Below are positions 24,001 through 34,490 of a DNA stretch of 39,842 nucleotides, piece after piece. The position numbers were made by a program, and so were the translations under genes. Source of the stretch: Purshia tridentata (lineage: Eukaryota; Streptophyta; Magnoliopsida; Rosales; Rosaceae); NCBI GenBank assembly GCA_003254885.1, contig QANT01008884.1, forward strand, positions 1 through 39,842. Direction: 5' to 3'. The notes beneath the pieces were generated by a model. The model was not told the DNA's origin and did no database searches. It saw nothing but the letters and a program-made list of their open reading frames with translations. Within the stretch, counting starts at the first letter, position 1. Each line of letters opens with the position of its first letter.

Positions 24001-25342
24001 AATCGACCACAGATGGTAGAAACACAGGGAACAACCTAAAAGAAATATTAACACAAACCAAACATAAAAATTATACAACTAATAATACTTATGATTAAAA
24101 TATGGAAAAGCCATAAAAGAACACACTGATTACTTCTGAATTATATAAAAAGAAAATTGACTATTTTCAACACTAAAAAAGAAACATGAAAAAGGCAGAT
24201 TTTTTTTCCAGAGGAAGAAATTCAAGTTCCTTAGTAAAATGAAATTCAATCAGATCTGCTATAGCTACTCGATCTTGATCAAAAGGCTTTGATTTGTCTC
24301 CACAAATAAATGTGTAGAGAACTCTAAAGTGACCAAAAAGCATGATTGAAATTTGCATCAGCAGCAGTGTGACGCACTAAAGGGAATGTTAGGAAAATTA
24401 AAATATTCCAGATCAAACAGAACAAAAATCAACAATATATATATACACTTATGTTAGGAAACAATTACTTCATTAAACAAGTAAGAAGGAAAAATAGTCC
24501 ACTATTACAGCAGAATTAAAAGAGACATCTATAAAGAGCCTAAATTCCAATCTATCCTTCCTACTACAAAACTATCGTAGGAAGCATAAGCCAAACAGCA
24601 AAAGACTGCAGGTCCTATATCACCGTGAAGAGTAAAACAGGAGAAATTAACTGAACTTAAACAACCTCATATCCACCGCTCCACCTCACACCAAAACTTT
24701 TTGCCTCTACCAAAAAATCCAAAAACCTGAATAACCATTAACAGAAAGAATAAAATAAAATAAAATGAAATTTAAGAAATGTCAACCAGAAACAATGTCC
24801 AGAAGATGAAATGGGCACAAACACGATGAAATTAAATATGTAGGTCCTGTGAAAGCCAACATCACAATAAGTAGATCCAAGGAAAGCATAAGGGAGGTCT
24901 ACTCAAAGAGGAAACAGCAGGAGGAAGACTACGAGGTAGCAGACCTAACACTAAATGATTCCTATTGCCAGAATCTCTTGTTATCAGCTTTCTCATTTCT
25001 AATAACAGGCGTCCCCTAAAGCAGCAACAAAAATAATAATATTCTTTAATTCAAAATATTGCTTCTGTAAAATGGGAAAAAGTTAACTGTGAAATTACAA
25101 CACTCTTTTATTGGTATAACTTGTTAAAACTACTCAAGTGGTACTTCATACAGCTATATATAATAATAATCGAAATCAACATACCAGAATTTAAAAAGTA
25201 GTTCAGTTTCTTACAAAAAACTCATACCTCTGCACCTGAAGATTTATCTGAGGATCCTAACTTCCCACAAGCAAAGCATTGATGCTTTTTATATTCACAG
25301 TTCTTGCAGAAAAAATTTGGTGTTGCCTACCAAGTTCAAAAC

Positions 25343-25375
<33 letters not shown>

Positions 25376-27531
25376 ATAATTAGTGATGATGATAACAATG
25401 AAATGACAAACAGAGTGTTGCCTACCAAGTTCAAAACATTTATATATATTGTATGATTAGTGATGATGATAACAATGAAATGACAAACAGAAAGAAAGAA
25501 ATATAATTTACAAGATAAATATATAACAAGAGCATACATCTACTTCATCCTGGGTAAAGCCAAGTGATTTGCAATTGAATCCCACAGCATGCTCTACAGT
25601 TGCATGAAAGGACCTTAGGCACCCCCCTTCACAACTGTATTGGATCACAAATAGCATTCACATCATAAATTATAAGAAATAAGGTACATTAAGGAATCTC
25701 TGAGATTGTATCATTATCATATGAATTAGTCAACACAAGAGCATACCACAAGAGGTTGCCACCATCATCACATAAAGCACAGACAGAGCTAAACAGATTG
25801 TCGATGTCATCAGACTCATCTTCTGCATCATCAACCATTAATCTGAGTTTTTTTGCAGCTTGAATGTCCTGAAAATCCAATGAGTTCACAGGCTCAAAAT
25901 ATTATAATTTGAAAATAAAAGAAAAATAAATAAATTATAGAACTCAAAGACAAAAGTGTGCAAAAGAAAAAGACAACAGGTAGGCAGGAGAATATGACCT
26001 CATCAGATAGTTTCCTCTTTTTGGGCTTCTCTTCAAGAAATTTGACTAAAAACTGTTCAAATCACAAGTCTTCATTGTAGTTAATTGTGCATAAACAGAA
26101 AGATAGTGTCTATATGGATCAGATGACAGAAAATAACAACCAAGTGAAGATAAGAAAGCAAGTGGAACAAAAACAAGTAAAAAGAAAGTATGTATCCAAA
26201 TAAAGATCACATATGGAAAACTCAGTTCATGCCAGTAAGGTCAAACGTTCATTAAAGAATAAGCAGGTACTTCAAGCTCAATATGTTAACATAAAGGTTT
26301 GGAAATCTATAATTCCTGACCCTTGGAGGATTTTATATAAAAAAAAAAAAAAAACCATTGGAGAGTAGGACAAAACAGTTATGGTTTGGCTGCTTCTCTA
26401 ATTTCTAATTTTTTATTAGAAACTTAAATCTGAAGAGTAGCAACCATAAGAACTACAATCAATGAAATGATATATACTGTGCCCTCTACCAATCACTGCA
26501 GTATAATTGCTCTACTTAAACAATTTGATATAATCTGACCTTGATAAGTTTCCCACACCTTATCTCAGGCCACAATCCTTAATCGCTCAAGCAGAATGGC
26601 AAAAATTCCAGTGGAACTATGCAATTAACTATCAAAAAAATGCATAAGAGCATTTTAGAAAGAAAAATCAGGTACAGGCTGTACAGCACAATGTTTGTAG
26701 TATAGTTACTTTGCATCTAACTGGAGGGGGTGGTGTCAACATAATATTCACCCAGGACATGCTATAGGCATTAAGAATTATGACCAAACATTCGTTTGCA
26801 ATCAACAGATGTCAACAAATTACTCAGGATAATAAATTACCTGGAAAATAGATAATGGTATGACGTGCTAAAAAGAATGACTAAATACATGTTAAATTTA
26901 AAATGTTAAGAAAAGAAGCTAGACAACAAACCTGGGATCTCGTTAAGGCATTGTCCCGTTTAACAGACTCCCTGATTAGAGGCTTGTGATCCACCAGATC
27001 ATTCTCCGAAGGCCTGACCCCATACAACCGACAAATAGAGTGAAACTGTCAAACTCTGTGCTAAGAAAAATAGTAAAAACACAAGTAACCCACAATGTTT
27101 AAAGCTTTGCAAAGCTACCTGAAAAGTTTAGTAAGGTGAACCCACAAAGATTTGTGGGATGTTTCAGGGTTTCTCTTCACATAATGCAGGCAGTGCACTG
27201 ACACCAAGATTGACCGAATCGTGCCCTCAAAGCTCTTCCTCGGCTTCTCAAGCTTGATCCAACTATTGTCCTTAGAGACAACGAATATCTCTGGGTCTAC
27301 TACATTGGAGAGGTCGAACCTCCATGCAACAACATGCTTGTATATTTCTTGAAGGCCGTTATCAGCAGTTCCACGCAGAAAAACCCTTTCTTGCTTGCCA
27401 CTCTCTCTCTCACCCTCACTCCATTGAAGTGGCAGAACATGGAAAGAGATGGGTTCGTCCCTGTCATCTACAAAATGGTAGTTCGACACAGAAAGTGGCA
27501 GGGCCTCGGCCTCATCGTCTGACGACTCCAT
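21028..27531 (-). pseudogene. EDM2-like copy B, internally deleted (exons 13-17 missing)
   Basis: Paralogue of copy A. Exon equivalents: 27531-27119, 27028-26932, 26052-25999, 25868-25747, 25634-25538, 25326-25228, 24035-23788, 23681-23583, 23509-23045, 22892-22745, 22639-22538, 21937-21845. Together they give 679 codons with no stop. The PHD Cys/His clusters (CALCDDGG, CEGGCLRSFH, FYHPRC, CPIHKC) are kept. Two defects stand out. The exon 2 acceptor reads TCG where copy A has CAG, and no in-frame substitute lies nearby. A deletion then joins intron 12 to the middle of exon 18 at a CAAG microhomology (21774-21777). This removes exons 13-17 and about 90 codons of exon 18, including both DFCCGAN and NPPFG. 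The rest of exon 18 stays open to GWLDE at 21028. Reading through exon 12 meets a stop at once. A truncated PHD-only protein is possible if splicing adapts. Confidence 0.85.
25321..25492. repeat. Tandem duplication spanning the exon 6 acceptor of copy B, with a TA microsatellite
   Basis: Two units of about 95 and 77 bases start TGTTGCCTACCAAGTTCAAA, at 25321 and 25416. The first contains a long TA run (25345-25372). Each unit includes the acceptor TTGGTAG and the first exon 6 bases, so intron 5 has a second, upstream copy of the same acceptor. Confidence 0.85.
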
Positions 27532-27790
27532 ACTCACTCTTCTTCACTCAGTCACACTGCATAAATTTACGCCTAACATGAGATTCTAAAAAAAAAATGT
27601 AAAAAATAGTATGATCGAGCAATCCATGAAAGTCACCAATCTATACGGCACGCATCTATAAATTATAAAAATTTCAAAACAAAAAAAGAAGAAGAAAGAA
27701 ATAAACAATGTGTACCAATAATCGGATTCTCAGGATAAACCCTAGCTTGCCCTCACCGCTTCGTTTCGCGGTCGGTGAAAATCGCATGAG
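27532..27790 (-). promoter_or_regulatory. 5' UTR of copy B with a leader intron and telo-box
   Basis: Mirrors copy A: leader exon edge at 27716 (TTATTG then GTACAC), acceptor AAATTTATGCAG with exon edge at 27556, and AAACCCTA at 27737-27744 in the leader. Conservation of this layout suggests that copy B kept its promoter even though its coding part is damaged. Confidence 0.55.
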
Positions 27791-28229
27791 TAATACAGAG
27801 GGACTGGCCAAGTTTATCTGTTTATGTGCCGCCAAATTTTTGTATTTGTAAGTTGCGGTCCGGTTCAGTAGTGGTGAGTCAGTGACTAGTGAGAGAAAGA
27901 AAAATATAATATATAAAAATTATTTATATTTTACTCTTTTACTGACGTGTCCTATAACTTTGCGCTATTGGTGGGGTTTAGACATTAGTCAAGTAAATCG
28001 GGCATGCAAGTTCAAGGGGTAAAAAAGGAAATGGCAAGACGAATCGCTGAGGCCATGGAGATCAACCCAGATGGCATGTTTGCTGTTTGCATGTGAACCG
28101 GTCTGTTAGTTTTTTTGCATTGACATTTGTTTGCCTTTTTGTACATGAAAAATAATAATTGGGTTCATAATTTGATGGGTCCATACATGTATTATCTGCC
28201 CTATTTAAACTTTGAGTTGGTTGAAACCT
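27791..28229. other. Upstream region of copy B
   Basis: Non-coding, includes the presumed promoter of copy B on its left. No repeat or ORF of note was found. Confidence 0.4.
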
Positions 28230-28326
28230 TCATTTTGAGCTATTGTCTTGTGCTTATTAGTCCAATAATGATGACTCCACAGATAGTGGAGGTGGCCTCA
28301 CACTCCATTGATCCATTTGCTTGTCA
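28230..28326 (-). pseudogene. Relic of EDM2 exon 18 start
   Basis: About 97 bases closely match copy C exon 18 (roughly 30387-30484), from TTTTGAGCTATTGTCTTG to GTCATT, including the sense residues NDKQMDQW and PPP. A 2-base loss in the ACAGATAG(AG)TGG stretch shifts the frame, and both sides leave the homology abruptly. It is either a remnant of a further copy or debris from the event that truncated copy C. Confidence 0.75.
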
Positions 28327-28523
28327 TTCGAAACAAAGGTATTACAAATAGACATTAACATTGAGAACATTGTTAACATATATGTACTTTGAGTGTGACT
28401 CAAGAAAATGCAAGAACTTTTGCCAACAATTACCAGATTAAATGCTGATTTTGACAAGAACGTCAAGAAATTAAATCTCCTTACATCTTTTTATTGAAAA
28501 ATAATTCAAGAAGAATACGGCGC

Positions 28524-28591
28524 TGATAATTAATTAATAATTCTTCTGATAATTAATTAATAATTCTTCTGATAATTAATTAATAATTCTT
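28524..28591. repeat. 23-bp tandem repeat x 3 (AT-rich)
   Basis: Three consecutive copies of a unit beginning TGATAATTAATTAATAAT, at 28524, 28547 and 28570. Each contains the palindrome TTAATTAA. A simple minisatellite, with no spacer sequence between units. Confidence 0.9.
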
Positions 28592-28781
28592 ACGTATATA
28601 TATCGTTGCTAAAGATTGATTGATATACACTTAAACTCTAATTGAACACTTAATTGGGTTTTTGAAATATCTTAATTTTATATCATCATGATATTGCATA
28701 CGGCATACGTATTCTTGAATCATTTGCTAATTAGTTATTATTATTGTTCAGTGGGCTAAATTCAAAACTCAAATTAGCATA

Positions 28782-29799
28782 GAGAATTTTTAGTCATACC
28801 CAATAATTTTCTTTTGATACCCAACATATATTTTAAACTTGAATGAACCATTTTATCCCTTAGTAAAATTACCATTAAGGACAAATTATAACTTTTAAAA
28901 AATCAAATTTTCTTTCCATACCCAACATAATACCCAACTCCTTTATCAATTCTAACCTAACCATCCTCACTCATCCTCTCTCACACTTACACCCTCTCTT
29001 ACATTTACACTAACATCAAATTAAACTCTAACATCAAAATAAGGGTTTTTAAGTAGATGAATGGTAAAATCGTACCCTCTGAGCCTCCAAATGATGTATG
29101 CGTGCATTTTGTGTAATTTTTTTGCATTTTTCCATGTTTTAGACGTTTTGGAAATTTTTGGTTCGGGATGTGTTCGGCGAACCAGAACCGAACACGACTA
29201 CAATGTTCAGTTGGTGCCGGCCAAACAAATGACAAATGTTCGGTTGGAGCCAGCCGAACAAATGAGAAATGTTCGGTTGGAGCTGGCCAAACAAATGACA
29301 AATGTTCGGTTGATGCCAACCGAAAATTTGCGACGAACTCGGCAGACCAGAGCCGAATGACCTCCGACAGCATAAATGAATCCAACCCAAAAATCTACCA
29401 AAAACTCAAACCAATGGATAAAATTCATATAAAAACAACAAACTCATCATAAAATACGTTTAATTTGTCCAAAATAACAAATAAAAAGCTTAAGAACTGA
29501 GATTAGATGTTCTATTCAATGGTGGTGAGGGGAATATGGTAGCTATTAGGTATGGTTTTGGGTATGGGTGTAGTGTAAATGCTTGGGTTGGGAGAGAAAT
29601 TTATTATTGTTGGGTATGTGTGTAAAATTATGGGTAAGGAGAGAAAATTAAAATAAAGGGTTGGGTATCTATTAATAAGGGTAACATGGTAATTGAGATT
29701 GGGTAAAATAAGAAAAAACTGATTTGAAAAAGTTGGGTGTTGGGTAAATTAAAAAATTGGGTAACAAAAGAAGATTGTTGGGTATAAATAGAAATTCCC
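28782..29799. mobile_element. Non-autonomous Mutator-like element with 9-bp target duplication
   Basis: The left end (GAGAATTTTTAGTCATACCC) and the reverse complement of the right end (GGGAATTTCTATTTATACCC) match over at least 45 bases at roughly 75-80 percent, both rich in TACCCAA motifs. The element is flanked by the direct repeat ATTAGCATA at 28773-28781 and 29800-29808. A 9-bp duplication with long TIRs and G-rich ends is the Mutator superfamily signature. No transposase is encoded in the roughly 1.0 kb. The interior holds an array of 33-bp palindromic repeats. Its position between the exon 18 relic and copy C suggests it landed in already rearranged DNA. Confidence 0.8.
29204..29326. repeat. 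33-bp palindromic tandem repeat array inside the Mutator-like element
   Basis: Units begin at 29204, 29237, 29270 and 29303 (the last partial). Each carries GTTCGG...CCGAAC or a close variant separated by about 10 bases, so every unit can form a hairpin. Related GTTCGG/CCGAAC motifs extend to about 29169. The period equals 11 codons, so long frames stay open on both strands by chance of the repeat. Confidence 0.85.
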
Positions 29800-29808
29800 A
29801 TTAGCATA

Positions 29809-30265
29809 TAGTCTCTTTTACATTAGGGGTTTTATAAAATGACCGATATGTGGAACAAAATTACAAAATAAGTGCAAATTTGCACAGCTAGGTGGAAGTT
29901 AGGATTTCACGTCCATTCCGCACACTCCTTCCGCAAAAGAGACTTTTCCTATTGACTAATGTTTTTAAAAGTTAACAATTTGATTGCTTGAGTATTTTTT
30001 TGGAGTAAATAAATATATACATAAAAGCACTTTAAAGCTAACTTTCATTGGCCTTCTCAAGGTATCAAGTGGGAATCTTTCTGAGTCATCAACTTGTTGT
30101 TGCAGGCTCCAAAACATAATGCTGGCTATTAGGGTCAGAAGCATCTTGTGGTTCACCTGCCATAGTATGATTAGCATCACACAAATGAAATTAATTGAAA
30201 CTGCGCAGTTTATGAAATTATATGAACCCCATACCTACTGCCACCATTAACAGTCGTTACTACTT
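29809..30265. other. Spacer between the Mutator-like element and copy C
   Basis: No secure gene. Around 30060-30165 the minus strand has an acceptor-like GCAG and a locally open frame with no known domain. Unassigned. Confidence 0.4.
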
Positions 30266-31308
30266 CTATGTGCCATGTAGCAACAAATTCACTGCTCGTC
30301 TCTGTTTCTTTAAGTAATCAATTTTGGCTGTCGCCGGCGATGCCAGACATGGATGATACCCTTCTACCACAGAAAGGTGACCATGATTTTGAGCTATTGT
30401 CTTGTGCTTATTAGTCCAATCATGATGACTCCACAGATAGAGTGGAGGTGGCTTCACATTCCATTGATCCAATTGTTCGTCATTCTGATCAACTGATCCA
30501 GGGAGATAAAAAGACTGAAACGAGACACGTGGAAGAGGAAGAGCCCAACATGAAACTCACATTCTAAGATTCAAATTCAGATATAACTAATGTTCAGCCA
30601 CTATAGAACTGATAAATACATCTTACTTTACCTTTCCCGATAAAAACTGATTATCCTCCCAAATCAGATCATAAGTTGATTTCTTTTCATCCAACCTGGT
30701 GAAAGTCACAAACGTGAGAAACTATATAACAAATTGATCCTATTTAAGCACATGTGATCAGGCATGACCATAAATGTGCATGCATGCATGTGTGTGGTAG
30801 AGTTCTGATAGATGTGGAAGTCTAGAACTGCAAGCAGCTACCTTTGTGTCTCTTTTGGAACGATAAGAATAAGGAGCTTCGGTTTAAACTCAAGTGCCTT
30901 ATCAATGAACTTGTTTGCCAAAGAAGCTTTAACTCCAAAAGGAGGGTTAAGCCCCATGATCTGCTCAAGAAGCAAACATAGAGAAATAGTGATACAATTA
31001 CCATAAGGCTTCGGGAATCCAAATATCTTGATCCTCAAATAAAAGCAAGCCTCAATTTCTTACCAATCGTGACCCTGTCAGTAACTCCTCTCTTTGGACA
31101 GTCATCCAATCCCTCTTCTCAAAATTAAAATCATTCTGCCAAAATAAGAGAATACATAAAACTACAATTTCCCCCATTCAGCACGTAAATCACATAACAC
31201 TCTACACCCGAAATTAAAATAAAATTTCCACCAACTTTATGAAAAAAATGACATTATCAGAATCAATGCATTCGATCAATACCAGAATGGACGAATGGGT
31301 TGTCTCTT

Positions 31309-31636
31309 GTTTGGAAGGAAGGAGAGTAGGATGAAAGAAAAGTGGAAGGGAAGCAGACCTCTAGGCCCACCGAAACCAATGCATTTAATACTGGACAGGT
31401 TGGTGGGATAATAGATAGAATCTTTAAGGAAATCCATAGAACTACAATTTTGTCCCAAAGGCAAACTAATTTAGCAAGGTACACGTAATATATGTCCTCC
31501 TTCTTCCATTCCTTCCCTTCTACCAAGCAATAGGAGGGAATAATCATATACTTGTAGCCCTTTCATTTCATCCTTCCTACATGGTTTACCTTCTCCTTCC
31601 TTCCAAACATGGTTTACCTTCTCCTTCCTTCCAAAC
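31309..31636. mobile_element. MITE-like element in intron 14 of copy C
   Basis: GTTTGGAAGGAAGGAG at 31309-31324 is the perfect reverse complement of CTCCTTCCTTCCAAAC at 31593-31608 and again at 31621-31636. The size (about 0.3 kb), AT/purine-rich interior and absence of coding fit a miniature inverted-repeat element. I could not settle a target duplication. Confidence 0.5.
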
Positions 31637-31640
31637 ATGG
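31579..31640. repeat. 28-bp direct repeat x 2.2 at the MITE-like right end
   Basis: ACATGGTTTACCTTCTCC recurs at 31579 and 31607, with a third partial copy at 31635. The repeat duplicates the right inverted repeat of the MITE-like element. Confidence 0.9.
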
Positions 31641-32541
31641 TTTACCCCCACAAGATCTGTTCCCTACTGAGTTATATACATAAGATGTATGTTAAGGCAG
31701 CTGACCTATGCAGCCATGTTTACAGATCATTAATCATATGATGTATTTGATTCATCAATATAAGAATTCAATTTAAGAACATTACCTTTGGTTGAATTAA
31801 GTCATAGTTTTTATACAAGCACTTCTTCCCTGTCTCTTCAAGCTTTTTTTTCATTATGATACTGAAGTCATTAGCACCACAGCAGAAGTCCACTATCTGC
31901 TCATAGGGACCATAAGTAATCAGATACTCAAACTCAGCAATCAAATTTTTTTTTTTTGAAATAATATATATAACATATGCATACATAGAAAACTACACTA
32001 GCAATTATAATAATAGGCTAAGCTCATGATCCAAAATTAATATCCCATTTACTGCTTATTATATTGACTCAAAACAATCAACAAATTTCCACTTTGGGGC
32101 TACATGCCACATGAGAAATATTTTGCTCACCACCACCTTTTTGTATGGTGAGCAAAATAGCACTCATGCCACGTACATATTATGTATATAACTAAGAGTA
32201 CCATCCATTTTCCTTTAGGATTTCTGTTGTATAAATACTTAAGAGTACCATCCATTGTGTGAGTTGAACACAAGTTCATAAGTTATCAGGATAGCTCTTC
32301 TAATGACAAATTTTTCTTTTTCCAATTTATTTACATGCAATCTGTACTGTCATAGTAATGAATTAGTTTCCCTTGCTAAGAACTCAAAGAAAAAAATCAT
32401 GAATTTTGAAAATTAGACTATCATATGTATTTCACAAAAATAAGCATATACATTCTTACCATATCTCCATTCTCCACGTACCAATGGAGCCTATCGGCAA
32501 TCTGCACATTCAGAACTATCGTGTAAGCATTCTCCAAGACT

Positions 32542-32918
32542 TCAATGCCGTGTTTAAGTGGCCACACAATGTGGGAAAGAGGGAATAATATAAAATCTAA
32601 ACCACTACTTAGTAGATACTTTGCAACTCTATTTTCCAGAGTCTTTATCCTCAAATCAACTTTTAATTTATGGTAAGACCAAGTTACATGTTAGTCATGT
32701 ACTCATATGATGTGGCAAAAACCATTACTATATGTCAATGTGGTGTTTAAGTGGCCAAACAATGTGAGAAAGAGGAAATAATATAAAATCTAAACCACTA
32801 CGGTACTACCTAGAAGATACTTTGCAATTCTATTGTCCAGAGTCTTTATCCACAAATCAACTTTTATTTTATGGTGAGACCAAGTTACGTGATAGTCATA
32901 TACTCATATGACGTAGGA
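32542..32918. repeat. Tandem duplication in intron 12 of copy C (about 193 bp x 2)
   Basis: Two units start at about 32542 (TCAATGCCGTG) and 32735 (TCAATGTGGTG) and run in parallel through TAATATAAAATCTAAACCAC and ACTCATATGA. They are diverged by point changes and small indels. Part of this sequence is also seen in copy A intron 12 (11300-11400) and in fragment D. Confidence 0.85.
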
Positions 32919-32929
32919 ATTCTACAATT

Positions 32930-34490
32930 ATGGATTTGCCAATATAGAGAAATAAGGTTTTGAACTGAAATTTTGTTCAGTATTCAAAGGTAAATAAATG
33001 GTTCAAATTTCTCAAAATTGGCAAAAATTTCGGCCAATGTCTCAAAATTATCAGTTTTTACTCCACCAAATGGTCCACAACCTATGTATGATGTTGATGC
33101 TGGATCTGCTGCCACTCAGTGCAGCAGCTAGGAAGGTCGACAATCAGTCTTCTCTCCTCTTCCACGCCTCATATTTCACCAAAATCCATGTTCAGCTACC
33201 GGTTCCAATAAAGACCATATCTCCCTATAAGCGCTCAACTTGTTCTAGTGCAAAGAACCAATCATTGTCCTCAACCGAGAGCAATATTCATCAAGTTTCG
33301 TGTATACTTCATTACACAAACTGCTCAACTTGAAAGCTGAGGAATTGATAGAGATTTGAATAACTACAGTCAATGGAAGTTGAATAATAAATTCCCAAAA
33401 TCTAAAACACAGGTCAGTGGTTTTAGACTGTTCATAGAGGATTTCATGGTGGCTTGGCTTAATAAGACAGGAAAGAATATTACTTTCTATGAGTCTTGGT
33501 TTTTCAACTTGGTATAGGTCAAGATTTCACTCTTTCTTGCCAGATACGTGACCCAATAATTATGTGGTTTTGCGAGTACCAAGTGTGCTAATAGTGACCA
33601 GTTTGTACATTGGTTCATTTGTTTCCTAAGTGGATCCCACTCAGGATGTCTTATTTGCAGCTGTACATACAGATACAGTTTTACAAATTTCTTTTCATAA
33701 AATAAGGACAAATAATGTGAAAATTGTAGAATTTAAGACCTTAGTGGTGTAGGATGATTGTAAGAGAAGGACGAAAAGAGAGATCAGACTCACTCTGGCC
33801 TTTGGCATCGCACCAAATGTGTATTGGAATCACTTTAATAGAAATTCGAAAATCGCACCGGCCTTTGGCATCACACCAATGGTGGCTTGGAGTCACTTCA
33901 AGTCAACTTGTGCTTCACACACAAGCGGGAACTTTGATTTCTTTCACCAATATTAACTTTTTTCAAAGCTTACAAAGTGGACCTTTTTATACAAACTAGG
34001 TACATGAATCACCAAGAAGACCCAAGCTAATGCACTTAGGAATTCTAAAAGACATAATTCATGACACAAAATATATTGAACATGTGACATAAAGTGACTC
34101 CAAGACAATGAATACAAAACTCTAGACCTCATATAAATGCGAAAACTGCTTTTATTAAGTACAAGACTTCTTTTTTTTGCCAGGTAAGTACAAAGACTCT
34201 TAATCATGGGAGCTTGGTACTTGGATGGACATATTTGTAATTACTTTGAACTTGGCTCCTGCATCAACAAACGGTCCAACTCAAGCTCAGGGTCATGTCC
34301 AAAAGTCTACATAGTGATCATAACCCATTTAGCCCATCATCAACACAACCAAGAAATAAAGGACCAAAAGAATTTCTGCAATGCCAAATATGCGTAGTCT
34401 GGCCATACATATCAACATGAGTGGGATGGACAAGTTCATAAATGTATATTTTTCTCGGTAAATAGCAGTTAATTATTTATGTAAAAAGAA
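32930..34490. other. Inserted sequence of unknown origin in intron 12 of copy C
   Basis: Copy C intron 12 is about 2 kb, and I see no counterpart of this part in the shorter copy A intron 12. It contains a direct repeat around GGCCTTTGGCATC(A/G)CACCAA (33798 and 33860) and a diverged GTGGTTTTGCGAG region, with no intact ORF or recognised protein. Probably layered, decayed insertions. Confidence 0.4.

Noticed and set aside
29204..29326. CRISPR-like repeat array
   Set aside because: Units are contiguous without spacers and the genome is a plant's.
29005..29385. Minus-strand ORF of 126 codons with 11-residue repeats
   Set aside because: The frame stays open because the DNA repeat period is 33. 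Other frames on both strands are open too, and it lies inside a non-autonomous transposon.
29965..30180. Minus-strand ORF near a GCAG acceptor, possible extra exon of copy C
   Set aside because: No domain is recognised and copy C already ends in a stop at 30266; splice support is weak.
32998..33333. Plus-strand ORF of 111 codons in copy C intron 12
   Set aside because: Low-complexity product without motifs, inside layered intronic insertions; no leader or splice context.
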